Origin: an uncultured Lachnospiraceae bacterium
GTDB taxonomy: Bacteria; Bacillota; Clostridia; Lachnospirales; Lachnospiraceae
Assembly: GCA_910585555.1 (NCBI GenBank)
Contig: CAJUFU010000045.1
Coordinates: 1-22,904 of the forward strand
Reading direction: 5' to 3'
Length of the DNA: 22,904 nt
The position numbers were made by a program, and so were the translations under genes. The stretch's first letter is position 1; the number at the start of each line of letters is the position of its first letter. This document shows, one piece after another, positions 16,587 to 22,904 of this stretch. A model generated the notes under the pieces. It did no database searches, was not told where the DNA came from, and worked only from the letters and a program-made list of their open reading frames with translations.

Positions 16587-16812
16587 TTTAATCATAGTAT
16601 TTTGATGAAATATATGATGAAAAAACGTTAATTTTGCAAGCCTTCAGGAGAGAAAAAAGAAACAATAAAAACAAGTGTAATTTGCAAGCCTACATGGATA
16701 AAACACTGATAAACAGGGGAAAGTAACAAAAGCATAAAATATAGACACACATGTAATGAAAAGAAAAGCTGGAGAGAAGAAAATAGTGGGTTGAGGGCGT
16801 AGTAGAAAAAAT

Positions 16813-16918
16813 GGCATTTGTTTATTTTTTCCTCAAAAGAAGCAAGACAGCTAGACGAGGAGGACGGAGAGCCGATGAAGGCGTGCGAGAGCCGTCTGAA
16901 ATGCAAAAATAGTTTTGC
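16813..16918 (+). ncRNA. candidate structured RNA (G+C-rich island in A+T-rich spacer)
   Basis: Nested pairings can be drawn by hand: GCATTT (16814-16819) with AAATGC (16899-16904); TTCCTC (16829-16834) with GAGGAG (16857-16862, one G-U); GACGG (16863-16867) with CCGTC (16892-16896); GCC (16871-16873) with GGC (16880-16882). A further hairpin GCAAAA-ATAG-TTTTGC (16903-16918) would compete with the closing stem. The island is far richer in G+C than its surroundings. I cannot match it to a known riboswitch or RNA class, and no T run ends it. Confidence 0.3.
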
Positions 16919-16936
16919 GAATAGTTATTAAAACGC

Positions 16937-16950
16937 TAAATCATGATTTA
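16937..16950. repeat. 14-bp perfect palindrome
   Basis: TAAATCATGATTTA is its own reverse complement. Its right part recurs as CATGATTTAATC just before the hslO stop (16582-16593), where ATGATT-T-AATCAT also forms an inverted repeat. Possible operator. Confidence 0.5.
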
Positions 16951-17265
16951 ATCGAAATTTTCTTATGGATTGTCATTATGATGCCATGGGGAAGAGAAAT
17001 ATAGGAAACAGAGAAAACGTAGATTTTATAAAGGTTTTTAAAATATATAACTATTGTTATTTGTTTCGTAACGTTTGATATATAACAGGGAATACATTTT
17101 GCGGCTTTGAAAAATAGAGATTTTTTCGAAAAAAGAGGCTTAAATGAAGATATAAATTATCGGGCTTTGTAGATGCGAATAAACGCAGGAAATTCCTTAA
17201 TAATATCAAGAATAAACAGAGAATTATAGTATCATATCACAAGGGAAGAGAGGCAGGGACAGTAC

Positions 17266-19176
17266 ATGAAGCATGGATTTATCAAAGTGGCGGCGATGAC
17301 GCCCAAGATTAAGGTGGCAGATCCTATTTACAATGCGAAGGAGATTGGTAAGGGAATTGAGGAGGCGCTTTCCAAAGGAGCAAAGATTGTTGTCTTCCCC
17401 GAGCTTTGTCTGACAGGTTACACCTGTGGGGATTTGTTTTTACAAGAAAGGCTGCTTTCCCAGGCGGCGGAGTCCCTTGATACGGTGGCGGAGGCTACGG
17501 AAGGGTCAGAGGCGCTGGTTTTTGTAGGTCTGCCGCTGATAAAAGATTATAAGCTCTATAATGTGGCGGCCGTGCTGCAAAACGGGGAGATATTGGCCTT
17601 TATTCCTAAGCGTTTTATTCCCGCTTATGGGGAATTCTATGAGACAAGACATTTTGCGCCGGGGAATACGGAACCGGAACCTTATTACTATAAGGAAAAG
17701 GAAGTGCCTTTTGGGACGGACATTTTATGCAGGGTGGACAGTATGCCGGGCCTGGTGGTAGGCTGTGAGATCTGCGAGGATATCTGGGTGCCGGAATCAC
17801 CGGCTACAGCCCATGCGCTGGCCGGGGCAACTGTGATCGTGAATCTGTCAGCTTCCAATGAGACCATTGGAAAGGATGTCTACAGAGAGATGCTGGTGAA
17901 ATCCGCCAGTGCCAGACAGATTTCTGCCTACGTCTATGCTTCCGCCGGGGAAGGGGAATCCACCCAGGATTTGGTGTTCGGCGGGCATAATATCATAGCG
18001 GAGAACGGCACCATATTGGCACAGGCGAAACGGTTTGTACCGGAAAACCTTTATGCGGACATTGATATTCACAGGATTTGTCATGAGCGGCGCAGGATGA
18101 GTACCTACCATCCGGAAACGATGCGCAGGCATACCATACTGCCTGTGTCTATGGAGGAGGAAGAGACCCCTTTGACGAGAACTTTCAGCCCGAAGCCTTT
18201 CGTACCGGCAAGGCAGGAGGAACGGGATAAGCGGTGTGATGAGATATTATCCATCCAGTCTTATGGACTTAGGAAACGATATGAACACACCGGCTGTCAG
18301 TCGGCAGTGATCGGCATATCCGGCGGCCTAGATTCCACCCTGGCGCTGCTAGTAACGGTGAGGACTTTTGATATGCTGGGTCTTAGCCGGGATAAAATAA
18401 CATCTGTTACAATGCCCTGCTTTGGCACCACAGACAGAACTTATGACAATGCCTGTAAGCTGGCAAAGGTTCTGGGGACCACCTTGCGGGAGGTGGATAT
18501 CAGGGAAGCGGTGACAGTACATTTTCGGGATATCGGACAGAATATGGAGAAGCAGGATGTGACCTATGAGAACGGACAGGCCAGAGAGCGGACGCAGGTA
18601 CTGATGGATATTGCCAACCAGACGGGCGGTCTGGTCATCGGGACAGGGGATATGTCGGAGCTGGCGCTGGGCTGGGCTACTTATAACGGAGATCATATGT
18701 CCATGTATGGTGTCAATGCCGGAGTCCCGAAGACGCTGGTGCGCCATCTGGTCCGCTATTACGCGGATATCTGCGGTGACAATCAGCTGCAGGCCCTTCT
18801 TTTGGATATACTGGATACCCCTGTCAGCCCGGAACTTCTGCCGCCGGTAGACGGTGTCATTTCCCAGAAGACGGAGGATTTGGTGGGGCCTTACGAGCTG
18901 CATGATTTCTTCCTATATTATATGCTGCGCTGTGGGTTTGAACCGGCAAAGGTCTATCGGGTGGCCTGTATGGCATTTCAGGATATTTATGACAAAGATG
19001 TCATATTGAAATGGTTAAGGATATTCTATCGGAGATTTTTTGCCCAGCAGTTTAAGCGTTCCTGCCTGCCGGACGGGCCCAAAGTGGGAAGTGTTGCGGT
19101 CTCGCCCAGAGGAGATCTGCGGATGCCGTCCGATGCTTGTGCCGAGATTTGGCTGGCGCAGCTTGCGGAGTTATAG
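17266..19176 (+). CDS. nadE: glutamine-dependent NAD+ synthetase
   Basis: NadE converts nicotinic acid adenine dinucleotide to NAD+ with ATP, here using glutamine as the ammonia source. The 636-residue two-domain product has an N-terminal nitrilase-type glutaminase with the Glu-Lys-Cys triad (E46 in VVFPELCLTGY, K115 in FIPKRFIPAYGEFYE, C170 in CEICEDIW). Its C-terminal adenine-nucleotide alpha-hydrolase domain has the pyrophosphate loop ISGGLDST (352-358), then GTGDMSELALGWATYNGDHMSMYGVNAGVPKTLVRHLV. Length is standard for clostridial NadE. AGGCAGGGA precedes ATG 17266. It stands behind an unusually long non-coding stretch and ends 17 bp from the stop codon of the convergent Abi gene, with no terminator between them. 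Confidence 0.97.
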   Translation: MKHGFIKVAAMTPKIKVADPIYNAKEIGKGIEEALSKGAKIVVFPELCLTGYTCGDLFLQERLLSQAAESLDTVAEATEGSEALVFVGLPLIKDYKLYNVAAVLQNGEILAFIPKRFIPAYGEFYETRHFAPGNTEPEPYYYKEKEVPFGTDILCRVDSMPGLVVGCEICEDIWVPESPATAHALAGATVIVNLSASNETIGKDVYREMLVKSASARQISAYVYASAGEGESTQDLVFGGHNIIAENGTILAQAKRFVPENLYADIDIHRICHERRRMSTYHPETMRRHTILPVSMEEEETPLTRTFSPKPFVPARQEERDKRCDEILSIQSYGLRKRYEHTGCQSAVIGISGGLDSTLALLVTVRTFDMLGLSRDKITSVTMPCFGTTDRTYDNACKLAKVLGTTLREVDIREAVTVHFRDIGQNMEKQDVTYENGQARERTQVLMDIANQTGGLVIGTGDMSELALGWATYNGDHMSMYGVNAGVPKTLVRHLVRYYADICGDNQLQALLLDILDTPVSPELLPPVDGVISQKTEDLVGPYELHDFFLYYMLRCGFEPAKVYRVACMAFQDIYDKDVILKWLRIFYRRFFAQQFKRSCLPDGPKVGSVAVSPRGDLRMPSDACAEIWLAQLAEL

Positions 19177-19193
19177 GAGGGGAGAAGAAGCTG

Positions 19194-20126
19194 TTATGAT
19201 AAGAGGGTAATATCTGACCAGTTTCGTGGAAACCCCATTGTTCTATAGAGCTGTTCCTCTGAAAGATGGGGACAGTTTTGGACAATATGAATGAAGAGTT
19301 CAGACAGCTTACACTTGAATTGTTCGAACTCTTCTTTTTTAATAAGGTAGTACAGAGCAATTACCACGGAGAACAAATCCTGTTTTCCCATCATGTATTG
19401 TCCGCTATGCTGAGAGATTTCCAGTTTCTTATGGAGTGTAGTATCTGGTATTGTCTCACGTATACGAAAAGAAAACAATCTTTCACCATGCGCGCAGACA
19501 TTACGGCAGCGCGCAAGCACAGTGATAAACTGATGTAGTGACCGCTCTGTCACATGTGGAAATTTCTGGCTTATTTTAGATTGTATATCATTTGGAATGT
19601 ATTGGTGTATTTTGGATACTTGCCCGAATGTCATTGCGTTCATGGCAACCCACAAAGGTATGTTGCCATACTTATTTGCGTGATGATTCATATAGGCATA
19701 GCGACTTGGCAGTGAAATGGTTTTTTGAAGGGAAGAGACCAGTTTATGTACTTCCGCCGTGCTTTTTTGTGTCAGCGAGTAATTGTCGGGATTGAGGTAT
19801 GCTTGCTTACCTGCCCCGTATTTTTCACAAAAATGATAGGAGGTAACGGATTTTATATGGCGTTCTATGTGCAAAATATATTTTAAAAACAGGGTTCTCA
19901 GCTCTTCATCAAAATAATACAGCGCGACCAGCTCTTCAAAGGTTACACCATATAAATATTTGCCTGATGAAGCATGTTTAAATGGTTCTTTATAGCCGCT
20001 GATCAAAGAATAATAGCCTATCTGTTCCAAAGTCTCCATTGCGGATTTTCTATCTGGAATACAAAGATTTTTTTCCAGAAGCAGTTTTTCAACTTGTTGT
20101 TCGTATGTAAAAAATATCTGTGGCAA
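19194..20126 (-). CDS. Abi_2 / AbiF-like HEPN abortive-infection protein
   Basis: A TTG at 20126 is chosen as start: it lies 7 nt after GGGAGGAAAG on the minus strand, and the family's typical N-terminus begins there (FTYEQQVEKLLLEKNLCIPDRKSAMETLEQIGYYSLISGY). The 310-residue product matches the AbiD/AbiF (Abi_2) family over its length: YLYGVTFEELVALYYFDEELRTLFLKYILHIERHIKS, YGNIPLWVAMNAMTFGQVSKIHQYI, and a C-terminal HEPN RNase motif R-x4-H in ARCRNVCAHGERLFS (Arg208, His213). HEPN proteins of this type cleave RNA and act in phage defence. AbiF proteins have been described as toxins paired with a conserved upstream non-coding RNA and as relatives of Cas13. A 5' leader with a promoter and terminator lies directly upstream (separate entries). 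An in-frame GTG at 20213 extends the frame by 29 codons but has no ribosome site. Confidence 0.85.
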   Translation of the reverse strand: MPQIFFTYEQQVEKLLLEKNLCIPDRKSAMETLEQIGYYSLISGYKEPFKHASSGKYLYGVTFEELVALYYFDEELRTLFLKYILHIERHIKSVTSYHFCEKYGAGKQAYLNPDNYSLTQKSTAEVHKLVSSLQKTISLPSRYAYMNHHANKYGNIPLWVAMNAMTFGQVSKIHQYIPNDIQSKISQKFPHVTERSLHQFITVLARCRNVCAHGERLFSFRIRETIPDTTLHKKLEISQHSGQYMMGKQDLFSVVIALYYLIKKEEFEQFKCKLSELFIHIVQNCPHLSEEQLYRTMGFPRNWSDITLLS

Positions 20127-20150
20127 TTTCTTTCCTCCCAATATTATATG

Positions 20151-20175
20151 AAAAAGGAGCCCACGCATGGACTCC
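20151..20175 (-). terminator. intrinsic terminator in the Abi leader
   Basis: GGAGTCCA (20175-20168) pairs with TGGGCTCC (20163-20156), 8 bp with one G-U, closed by a TGCG tetraloop and followed by TTTTT (20155-20151). It sits between the promoter at 20250-20222 and the Abi start, so full-length mRNA needs read-through. Confidence 0.75.
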
Positions 20176-20215
20176 CTGGGCCACGCGCCTCGCAAGCAAC
20201 GCAGCACAACCACTA
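20151..20215 (-). ncRNA. candidate short leader RNA / RNA antitoxin of the AbiF-like gene
   Basis: On the minus strand a transcript starting near 20215 would be about 65 nt long, G+C-rich, and would end in a terminator hairpin plus five T residues (20155-20151), only 12 nt before the GGGAGG site of the Abi gene. Besides the terminator, GCTGCGT and GCGTGGC can pair (7 bp including three G-U pairs) around a 12-nt loop. Position, size and the terminator between RNA and toxin gene match the general layout of RNA-antitoxin systems. Sequence relation to known AbiF RNAs was not checked. Confidence 0.5.
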
Positions 20216-20221
20216 CCCTAT

Positions 20222-20250
20222 AATATACTGGAAAGACATATATAAGTCAA
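20222..20250 (-). promoter_or_regulatory. sigma-A-type promoter for the Abi leader RNA
   Basis: The minus strand reads TTGACT (20250-20245), a 17-bp spacer, and TATATT (20227-20222). Start of transcription is expected near 20215. A second TATAAT at 20148-20143 has no -35 and would start transcription inside the Shine-Dalgarno site, so it is unlikely to serve the Abi gene. Confidence 0.7.
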
Positions 20251-20299
20251 TCCGTTTTATGGGCTATCTATAGTATATGCAGATTTTTGTTTTATATGT

Positions 20300-21148
20300 T
20301 CACCGTCCCCCATGCTCATTTCTCCACTGTCTGGGAGAAATTCCATACACATTCTTAAAAGCCCTGGAAAAATGCAGTTGGTTTGGATAACCCACTGCAT
20401 TTCCTATGTCCGCAATCGAAAGCTCTGTCAGCTTTAGCAGTTCGGCGGCCTTAGACATGCGGTAGGAGATGAGAAATTCCTGGGGCGACTTTCCCATATT
20501 TTCATGAAATATCTTTCCGAAATAACTTCGGTTGAGGCCGCAGGAGGCGGCGATGGTCTCCACGGTGATGTCATTCTGGAAATTCTGTTCAATATAAGAG
20601 ATCGCTTCTTTGATATAGAAATCCCGCAGGCTGTTGCCTTTATTAATCTGCGTGGAAGAGGCGGAGCGCATGAAGTAATCGATAAAGAGGAAGAGATGGC
20701 CGATCAGGTGAAAGGGGGATTCGTTTCCGTGGTTGACGATATACAGCATCTCTTCCTTCATAGTTTCTGCAATATCTTTATAGCGTGCCTTATAGATTGG
20801 CTGATTTAGGCTTAAGCCCGTCAATTCGACAGCTTCCTTGGCACGCAGTCCATCAAATTCAAGCCATGTATATTCCCAGGGAATTTCATGGTCAGCGATA
20901 TATGTGCACACTTGATGAGGAAAGATCATGAAGCCCTGTCCACTTTTGACCTGGTAGGTAACGGATTGCCCCTGGGTATTTTCAGCAATCAGGGTGCCCG
21001 TACCGGACAGACACAAGTGGAAGAGATAGTGATTTCTGGCGGCGGGTCCGAAAGAGTGAGAAGGGTCGCACTGCTCCCAGCCGAACTGATAGAGACCAAG
21101 ATCAATAAAGTTTTCACTGGGAAAAACAGAAAAAATCACTTCGCTCAT
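20300..21148 (-). CDS. AraC-family transcriptional regulator with N-terminal cupin sensor domain
   Basis: ATG 21148 is chosen as start because AAAGGA lies a few bases upstream; the open frame extends 11 codons further without a site. The 282-residue product has an N-terminal beta-rich ligand domain (FHLCLSGTGTLIAENT...GQGFMIFPHQVCTYIADHEIPWEYTWLEFDG). The C-terminal double helix-turn-helix of the AraC/XylS family spans IKEAISYIEQNFQNDITVETIAASCGLNRSYFGKIFHENMGKSPQEFL, then RMSKAAELLKLTELSIADIGNAVGYPNQLHFSRAFKNVYGISPRQWR. It is divergent from a sugar ABC transporter (binding protein at 21328), so it most likely activates that operon in response to the transported sugar. The promoter at 21215-21186 supports separate transcription. 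Confidence 0.93.
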   Translation of the reverse strand: MSEVIFSVFPSENFIDLGLYQFGWEQCDPSHSFGPAARNHYLFHLCLSGTGTLIAENTQGQSVTYQVKSGQGFMIFPHQVCTYIADHEIPWEYTWLEFDGLRAKEAVELTGLSLNQPIYKARYKDIAETMKEEMLYIVNHGNESPFHLIGHLFLFIDYFMRSASSTQINKGNSLRDFYIKEAISYIEQNFQNDITVETIAASCGLNRSYFGKIFHENMGKSPQEFLISYRMSKAAELLKLTELSIADIGNAVGYPNQLHFSRAFKNVYGISPRQWRNEHGGR

Positions 21149-21185
21149 AGTTGTCCTTTCTTTTTCATATAATAGTAACATCTCT

Positions 21186-21215
21186 ATTATATACCAAAAT
21201 GCTAGTTCATTTCAA
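21186..21215 (-). promoter_or_regulatory. sigma-A-type promoter of the AraC regulator gene
   Basis: On the minus strand TTGAAA (21215-21210), an 18-bp spacer and TATAAT (21191-21186) lie about 40 bp upstream of the regulator's start codon. Confidence 0.65.
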
Positions 21216-21246
21216 ACAAAAGAGGTAAAAGCGGCATTAAGGCATA

Positions 21247-21256
21247 TAACATGTTA
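21247..21256. promoter_or_regulatory. possible operator palindrome between regulator and ABC operon
   Basis: TAACATGTTA is a perfect 10-bp palindrome about 35 bp upstream of the -10 element at 21291. Placement just upstream of a promoter suits an activator site, but AraC proteins usually bind direct repeats, so the assignment is tentative. Confidence 0.3.
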
Positions 21257-21287
21257 AATAGGGCTATTTATTGATAGCAAAATGGTA

Positions 21288-21296
21288 TGTTATAAT
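21288..21296 (+). promoter_or_regulatory. extended -10 promoter of the sugar ABC operon
   Basis: TGT-TATAAT (TG at 21288-21289, TATAAT 21291-21296) forms an extended -10 element 32 bp before the ATG. The -35 is poor (TTTATT or TATTGA), as expected of a promoter that depends on an activator. Confidence 0.6.
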
Positions 21297-21327
21297 GCAA
21301 ATATCAATTTAGGGAAGGAGATGCTTT

Positions 21328-22614
21328 ATGAAAAGCAGGAACGGAAAATACCTTGGAGCGGCATTATGCGGTGTGGCAGCGGCGATGACGCTTTCAGGAT
21401 GTGGGAGCGAAGCTGACTCTCAAAAAACCGAGATCGAGATCGTGCAGTACAAACCGGAAGCGGCTAACTACTTTACTATGGTAGAAGAAGAGTTTAACGC
21501 GACACACGACGATATTCATCTCACGATCAGCTCACCCAACGATGCCATGACAATATTAAAAACGAGATTCATAAGGGAAGACTACCCGGATATCATCGGC
21601 ATCGGCGGAGACATCAATTATTCTTATTTTGTGGATGCCGAAATCCTCATGGATATTTCCGATTATGAGGGCCTTTCGAACATCAACCAGGGGTATCTTG
21701 ATATTGACGAATCCCTGGAACTGGTTCCTACAGATGGAATATTTGCAGTGCCTTATGTGGCGAATGCGGCTGGTATCCTGTATAACAGGGATATGTTTGA
21801 GGAACACGGCTGGCAGATACCGAAGGACTGGGCAGAACTCAATGCTTTGTGCGAGAGCATACAGGCGGAAGGGATTCTTCCATTCTACTTTGGTTTCAAG
21901 GACACATGGACCTGTCTGGCGCCCTGGAACTCCATGGCAGTAGATTTAGCGCCGGCAGATGCCACCAAGCAGGTAAACCGGGGCGAGACAACTTTTGCCA
22001 CAGAATACAGGGAAGTGTCTGAAAAATATCTGACACTGCTGCAGTATGGTCCCGACGACCCGTTTGCCTATGGATACAATGATGCCTGCACCGCTTTTGC
22101 CAGAGGCGAATCGGCGATGTATCCCATCGGCAGTTATGCGGCGCCGCAGATTCTTTCGGTGAATCCGGATTTGAACATGGATTCCTTCGTGATGCCGGCT
22201 AACGACTCTGCGGAAGCGAATACATTAAACTCCGGTATTGACCTGCAGTTTAGTGTGATGGCTGGCTGCAAGAATAAGGAAGCGGCATATGAAGTGCTGA
22301 ATTTCTTATATGAGGACGCCAACATCCAGAAATATATCGACGCGCAGACAGCGATTCCCTGCAAAAAGGGAGATTTCGCACTGCCCTCTATCCTGGATGG
22401 TATGACAGAGTATATCGCATCCGGCAATATGACAGACTATCCGGACCATTATTATCCTTCCGAGATGGCGGTGGATGCACAGATTCAGACTTTCTTATTA
22501 AAGAAGGATGTGGATGCTTTCTTACAGAAATTTGATACGGACTGGCTGCGTTATAACAGAGACATCATCCGTCTGGTTCAGGACTATGAACGTCAGCACG
22601 GAAATGCGGATTGA
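21328..22614 (+). CDS. sugar ABC transporter substrate-binding lipoprotein (family 1)
   Basis: The 428-residue product has a signal sequence ending in a lipobox (LSGC, Cys25), so it should be anchored on the outer face of the membrane. The mature part is a family-1 solute-binding protein: EIEIVQYKPEAANYFTMVEEEFNATHDDIHLTI at the start, YPDIIGIGGD, the hinge region VPTDGIFAVPYVANAAGILYNRDMFEEHGWQIPKDWAELNALCESIQAEGILPF, then AFARGESAMYPIGSYAAPQI. Such proteins bind mono- or oligosaccharides for a CUT1-type importer; the exact sugar is not evident. AGGGAAGGAG precedes ATG 21328. The permease gene follows after 20 bp and the AraC regulator is divergent. Confidence 0.93.
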   Translation: MKSRNGKYLGAALCGVAAAMTLSGCGSEADSQKTEIEIVQYKPEAANYFTMVEEEFNATHDDIHLTISSPNDAMTILKTRFIREDYPDIIGIGGDINYSYFVDAEILMDISDYEGLSNINQGYLDIDESLELVPTDGIFAVPYVANAAGILYNRDMFEEHGWQIPKDWAELNALCESIQAEGILPFYFGFKDTWTCLAPWNSMAVDLAPADATKQVNRGETTFATEYREVSEKYLTLLQYGPDDPFAYGYNDACTAFARGESAMYPIGSYAAPQILSVNPDLNMDSFVMPANDSAEANTLNSGIDLQFSVMAGCKNKEAAYEVLNFLYEDANIQKYIDAQTAIPCKKGDFALPSILDGMTEYIASGNMTDYPDHYYPSEMAVDAQIQTFLLKKDVDAFLQKFDTDWLRYNRDIIRLVQDYERQHGNAD

Positions 22615-22634
22615 CGGGAAAGGAGTAAGAGACT

Positions 22635-22904
22635 ATGAAAAATGAAAGAAAAAGAACATTTTTGTTGATCACCATCCCGATTCTGGCCCTGTTTATCTGC
22701 TTTAATACCATTCCGCTGATTCGCGGTGTGATATACAGCTTTACGAACTTTAAAGGCTTCGGAAGCTATGACTGGGTTGGTTTTAGAAATTATGTGGATT
22801 TATTTTCAGATGCACGTGTGGGGAAATCCTATCTGTTCACATTTAAACTGGCAATTGTGACGACCGTTGTGGTCAATGTGATATCGCTGATTCTGGCGCT
22901 GGCG
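22635..22904 (+). CDS. sugar ABC transporter permease, MalF/UgpA type (3' truncated by window edge)
   Basis: AAAGGAG at 22619-22625 precedes ATG 22635. The 90 visible residues contain a basic N-terminus (MKNERKRTFLLIT), the first membrane span (IPILALFICFNTIPLIRGVIYSFTNF), the typical first extracellular loop of CUT1 permeases (WVGFRNYVDLFSDARVGKSYLFTFKLAIVTTVVVNVISLILALA) and the start of the next span. The EAA motif would lie beyond the window. It belongs to the operon of the binding lipoprotein; the second permease presumably follows. Confidence 0.9.
   Translation, partial: MKNERKRTFLLITIPILALFICFNTIPLIRGVIYSFTNFKGFGSYDWVGFRNYVDLFSDARVGKSYLFTFKLAIVTTVVVNVISLILALA

Larger units (their letters stand above)
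16587..17265. other. 679-bp A+T-rich intergenic region without a convincing gene
   Basis: The stretch between hslO and nadE is rich in A runs on the plus strand. It contains an 11-nt direct repeat TTTGCAAGCCT (16633-16643 and 16681-16691), a 12-nt repeat CATGATTTAATC (16582-16593 and 16942-16953), perfect palindromes TAAATCATGATTTA (16937-16950) and TTTTTTCGAAAAAA (17121-17134), a 9-nt repeat ATATATAAC (17043, 17078) and one G+C-rich island (about 16845-16900). Open frames here (a 92-codon minus-strand one and a 33-codon plus-strand one at 16811-16912) lack convincing ribosome sites or protein-like composition. It may be a long nadE leader, a small-RNA locus or remnant DNA. Confidence 0.6.

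Noticed and set aside
16868..16882. Short match (GAGCCGATGAAGG) to the 5' region of 23S rRNA
   Set aside because: Only about 13-14 bases agree and the flanks do not; a match of this length is expected by chance in a window of this size.
16861..16904. glmS ribozyme, glycine riboswitch or SRP RNA in the G+C-rich island
   Set aside because: Short resemblance (GACGAGG, GGAGAG, GCTAGACG) without the conserved cores of these RNAs.
16628..16906. 92-codon minus-strand open frame in the hslO-nadE gap
   Set aside because: Low-complexity Ser/Phe/Leu composition arising from A-rich DNA on the other strand; no ribosome site and no recognisable domain.
16811..16912. 33-codon plus-strand frame (MAFVYFFLKRSKTARR...)
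   Set aside because: Possible small protein, but the nearest SD-like GAGGG is too far upstream; the same bases are better explained as a foldable RNA. Kept only as an alternative.
20143..20148. TATAAT directly upstream of the Abi ribosome site as its main promoter
   Set aside because: No -35 element, and the expected transcription start would fall within the Shine-Dalgarno sequence.
20127..20213. Longer Abi protein from GTG 20213 (29 extra codons)
   Set aside because: No Shine-Dalgarno site; the frame runs through the leader hairpin and terminator, and the family N-terminus begins at the TTG with GGGAGG upstream. A leaderless GTG start remains a remote option since it lies near the predicted transcription start.
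1..22904. tRNA/rRNA genes, CRISPR arrays, insertion sequences or prophage genes
   Set aside because: None seen on reading both strands: no cloverleaf-like segments, regularly spaced repeats, transposase or phage structural motifs.

Overview
The window looks like chromosomal DNA of a gut-type Firmicute of class Clostridia, most likely a Lachnospiraceae-like organism. Supporting signs are the paired glgC-glgD genes, a two-domain glutamine-dependent NadE, Hsp33 with a CxC/CxxC zinc site, strong AGGAGG-type ribosome binding sites, and moderate GC content with some very AT-rich patches. This assignment rests on gene content only; there is no rRNA or other marker gene here.

Layout. 1-278: 3' end of a polysaccharide deacetylase, closed by an intrinsic terminator. 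368-2170: an AT-rich multi-spanning membrane protein gene (DUF6020-like) whose reading frame is broken twice, each time exactly at a poly-G run (G11 and G7). 2362-4709: overlapping glgC and glgD, then a beta-carbonic anhydrase (4813-5382) and a strong terminator. 5536-5823: small Cys-rich membrane protein. 5952-7013 (minus): lipoprotein. 7274-9995: membrane acyltransferase, small membrane protein, and a GT2 glycosyltransferase with a helical-repeat tail; this looks like a cell-surface modification cluster. 10125-16586: co-directional genes for a HisC-type aminotransferase, a COG2426 small membrane protein, a secreted multidomain GH20 protein, a SAM methyltransferase and Hsp33. 16587-17265: an unusual 679-bp AT-rich stretch without a convincing gene, holding palindromes, short repeats and one GC-rich foldable island. 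17266-19176: nadE. 19194-20126 (minus): an Abi_2/AbiF-like HEPN protein. 20300-21148 (minus): AraC-family regulator, divergent from a sugar ABC importer (binding lipoprotein at 21328 and a truncated permease at 22635).

The two most notable items are these. First, the AbiF-like gene has a well-formed sigma-A promoter about 90 bp upstream of its TTG start, followed by a short GC-rich leader that ends in an intrinsic terminator just before its Shine-Dalgarno site. This is the layout expected for a small RNA (candidate RNA antitoxin) made in excess over the HEPN toxin. Second, the poly-G-interrupted membrane gene looks like a phase-variable surface-glycan gene caught in an OFF state, although sequencing error in homopolymers or gene decay must be excluded.

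The AraC regulator and the divergent ABC transporter form a typical local regulation pair. glgC and glgD together make the ADP-glucose supply for glycogen. The remaining genes are mostly housekeeping or envelope functions without an obvious shared pathway.
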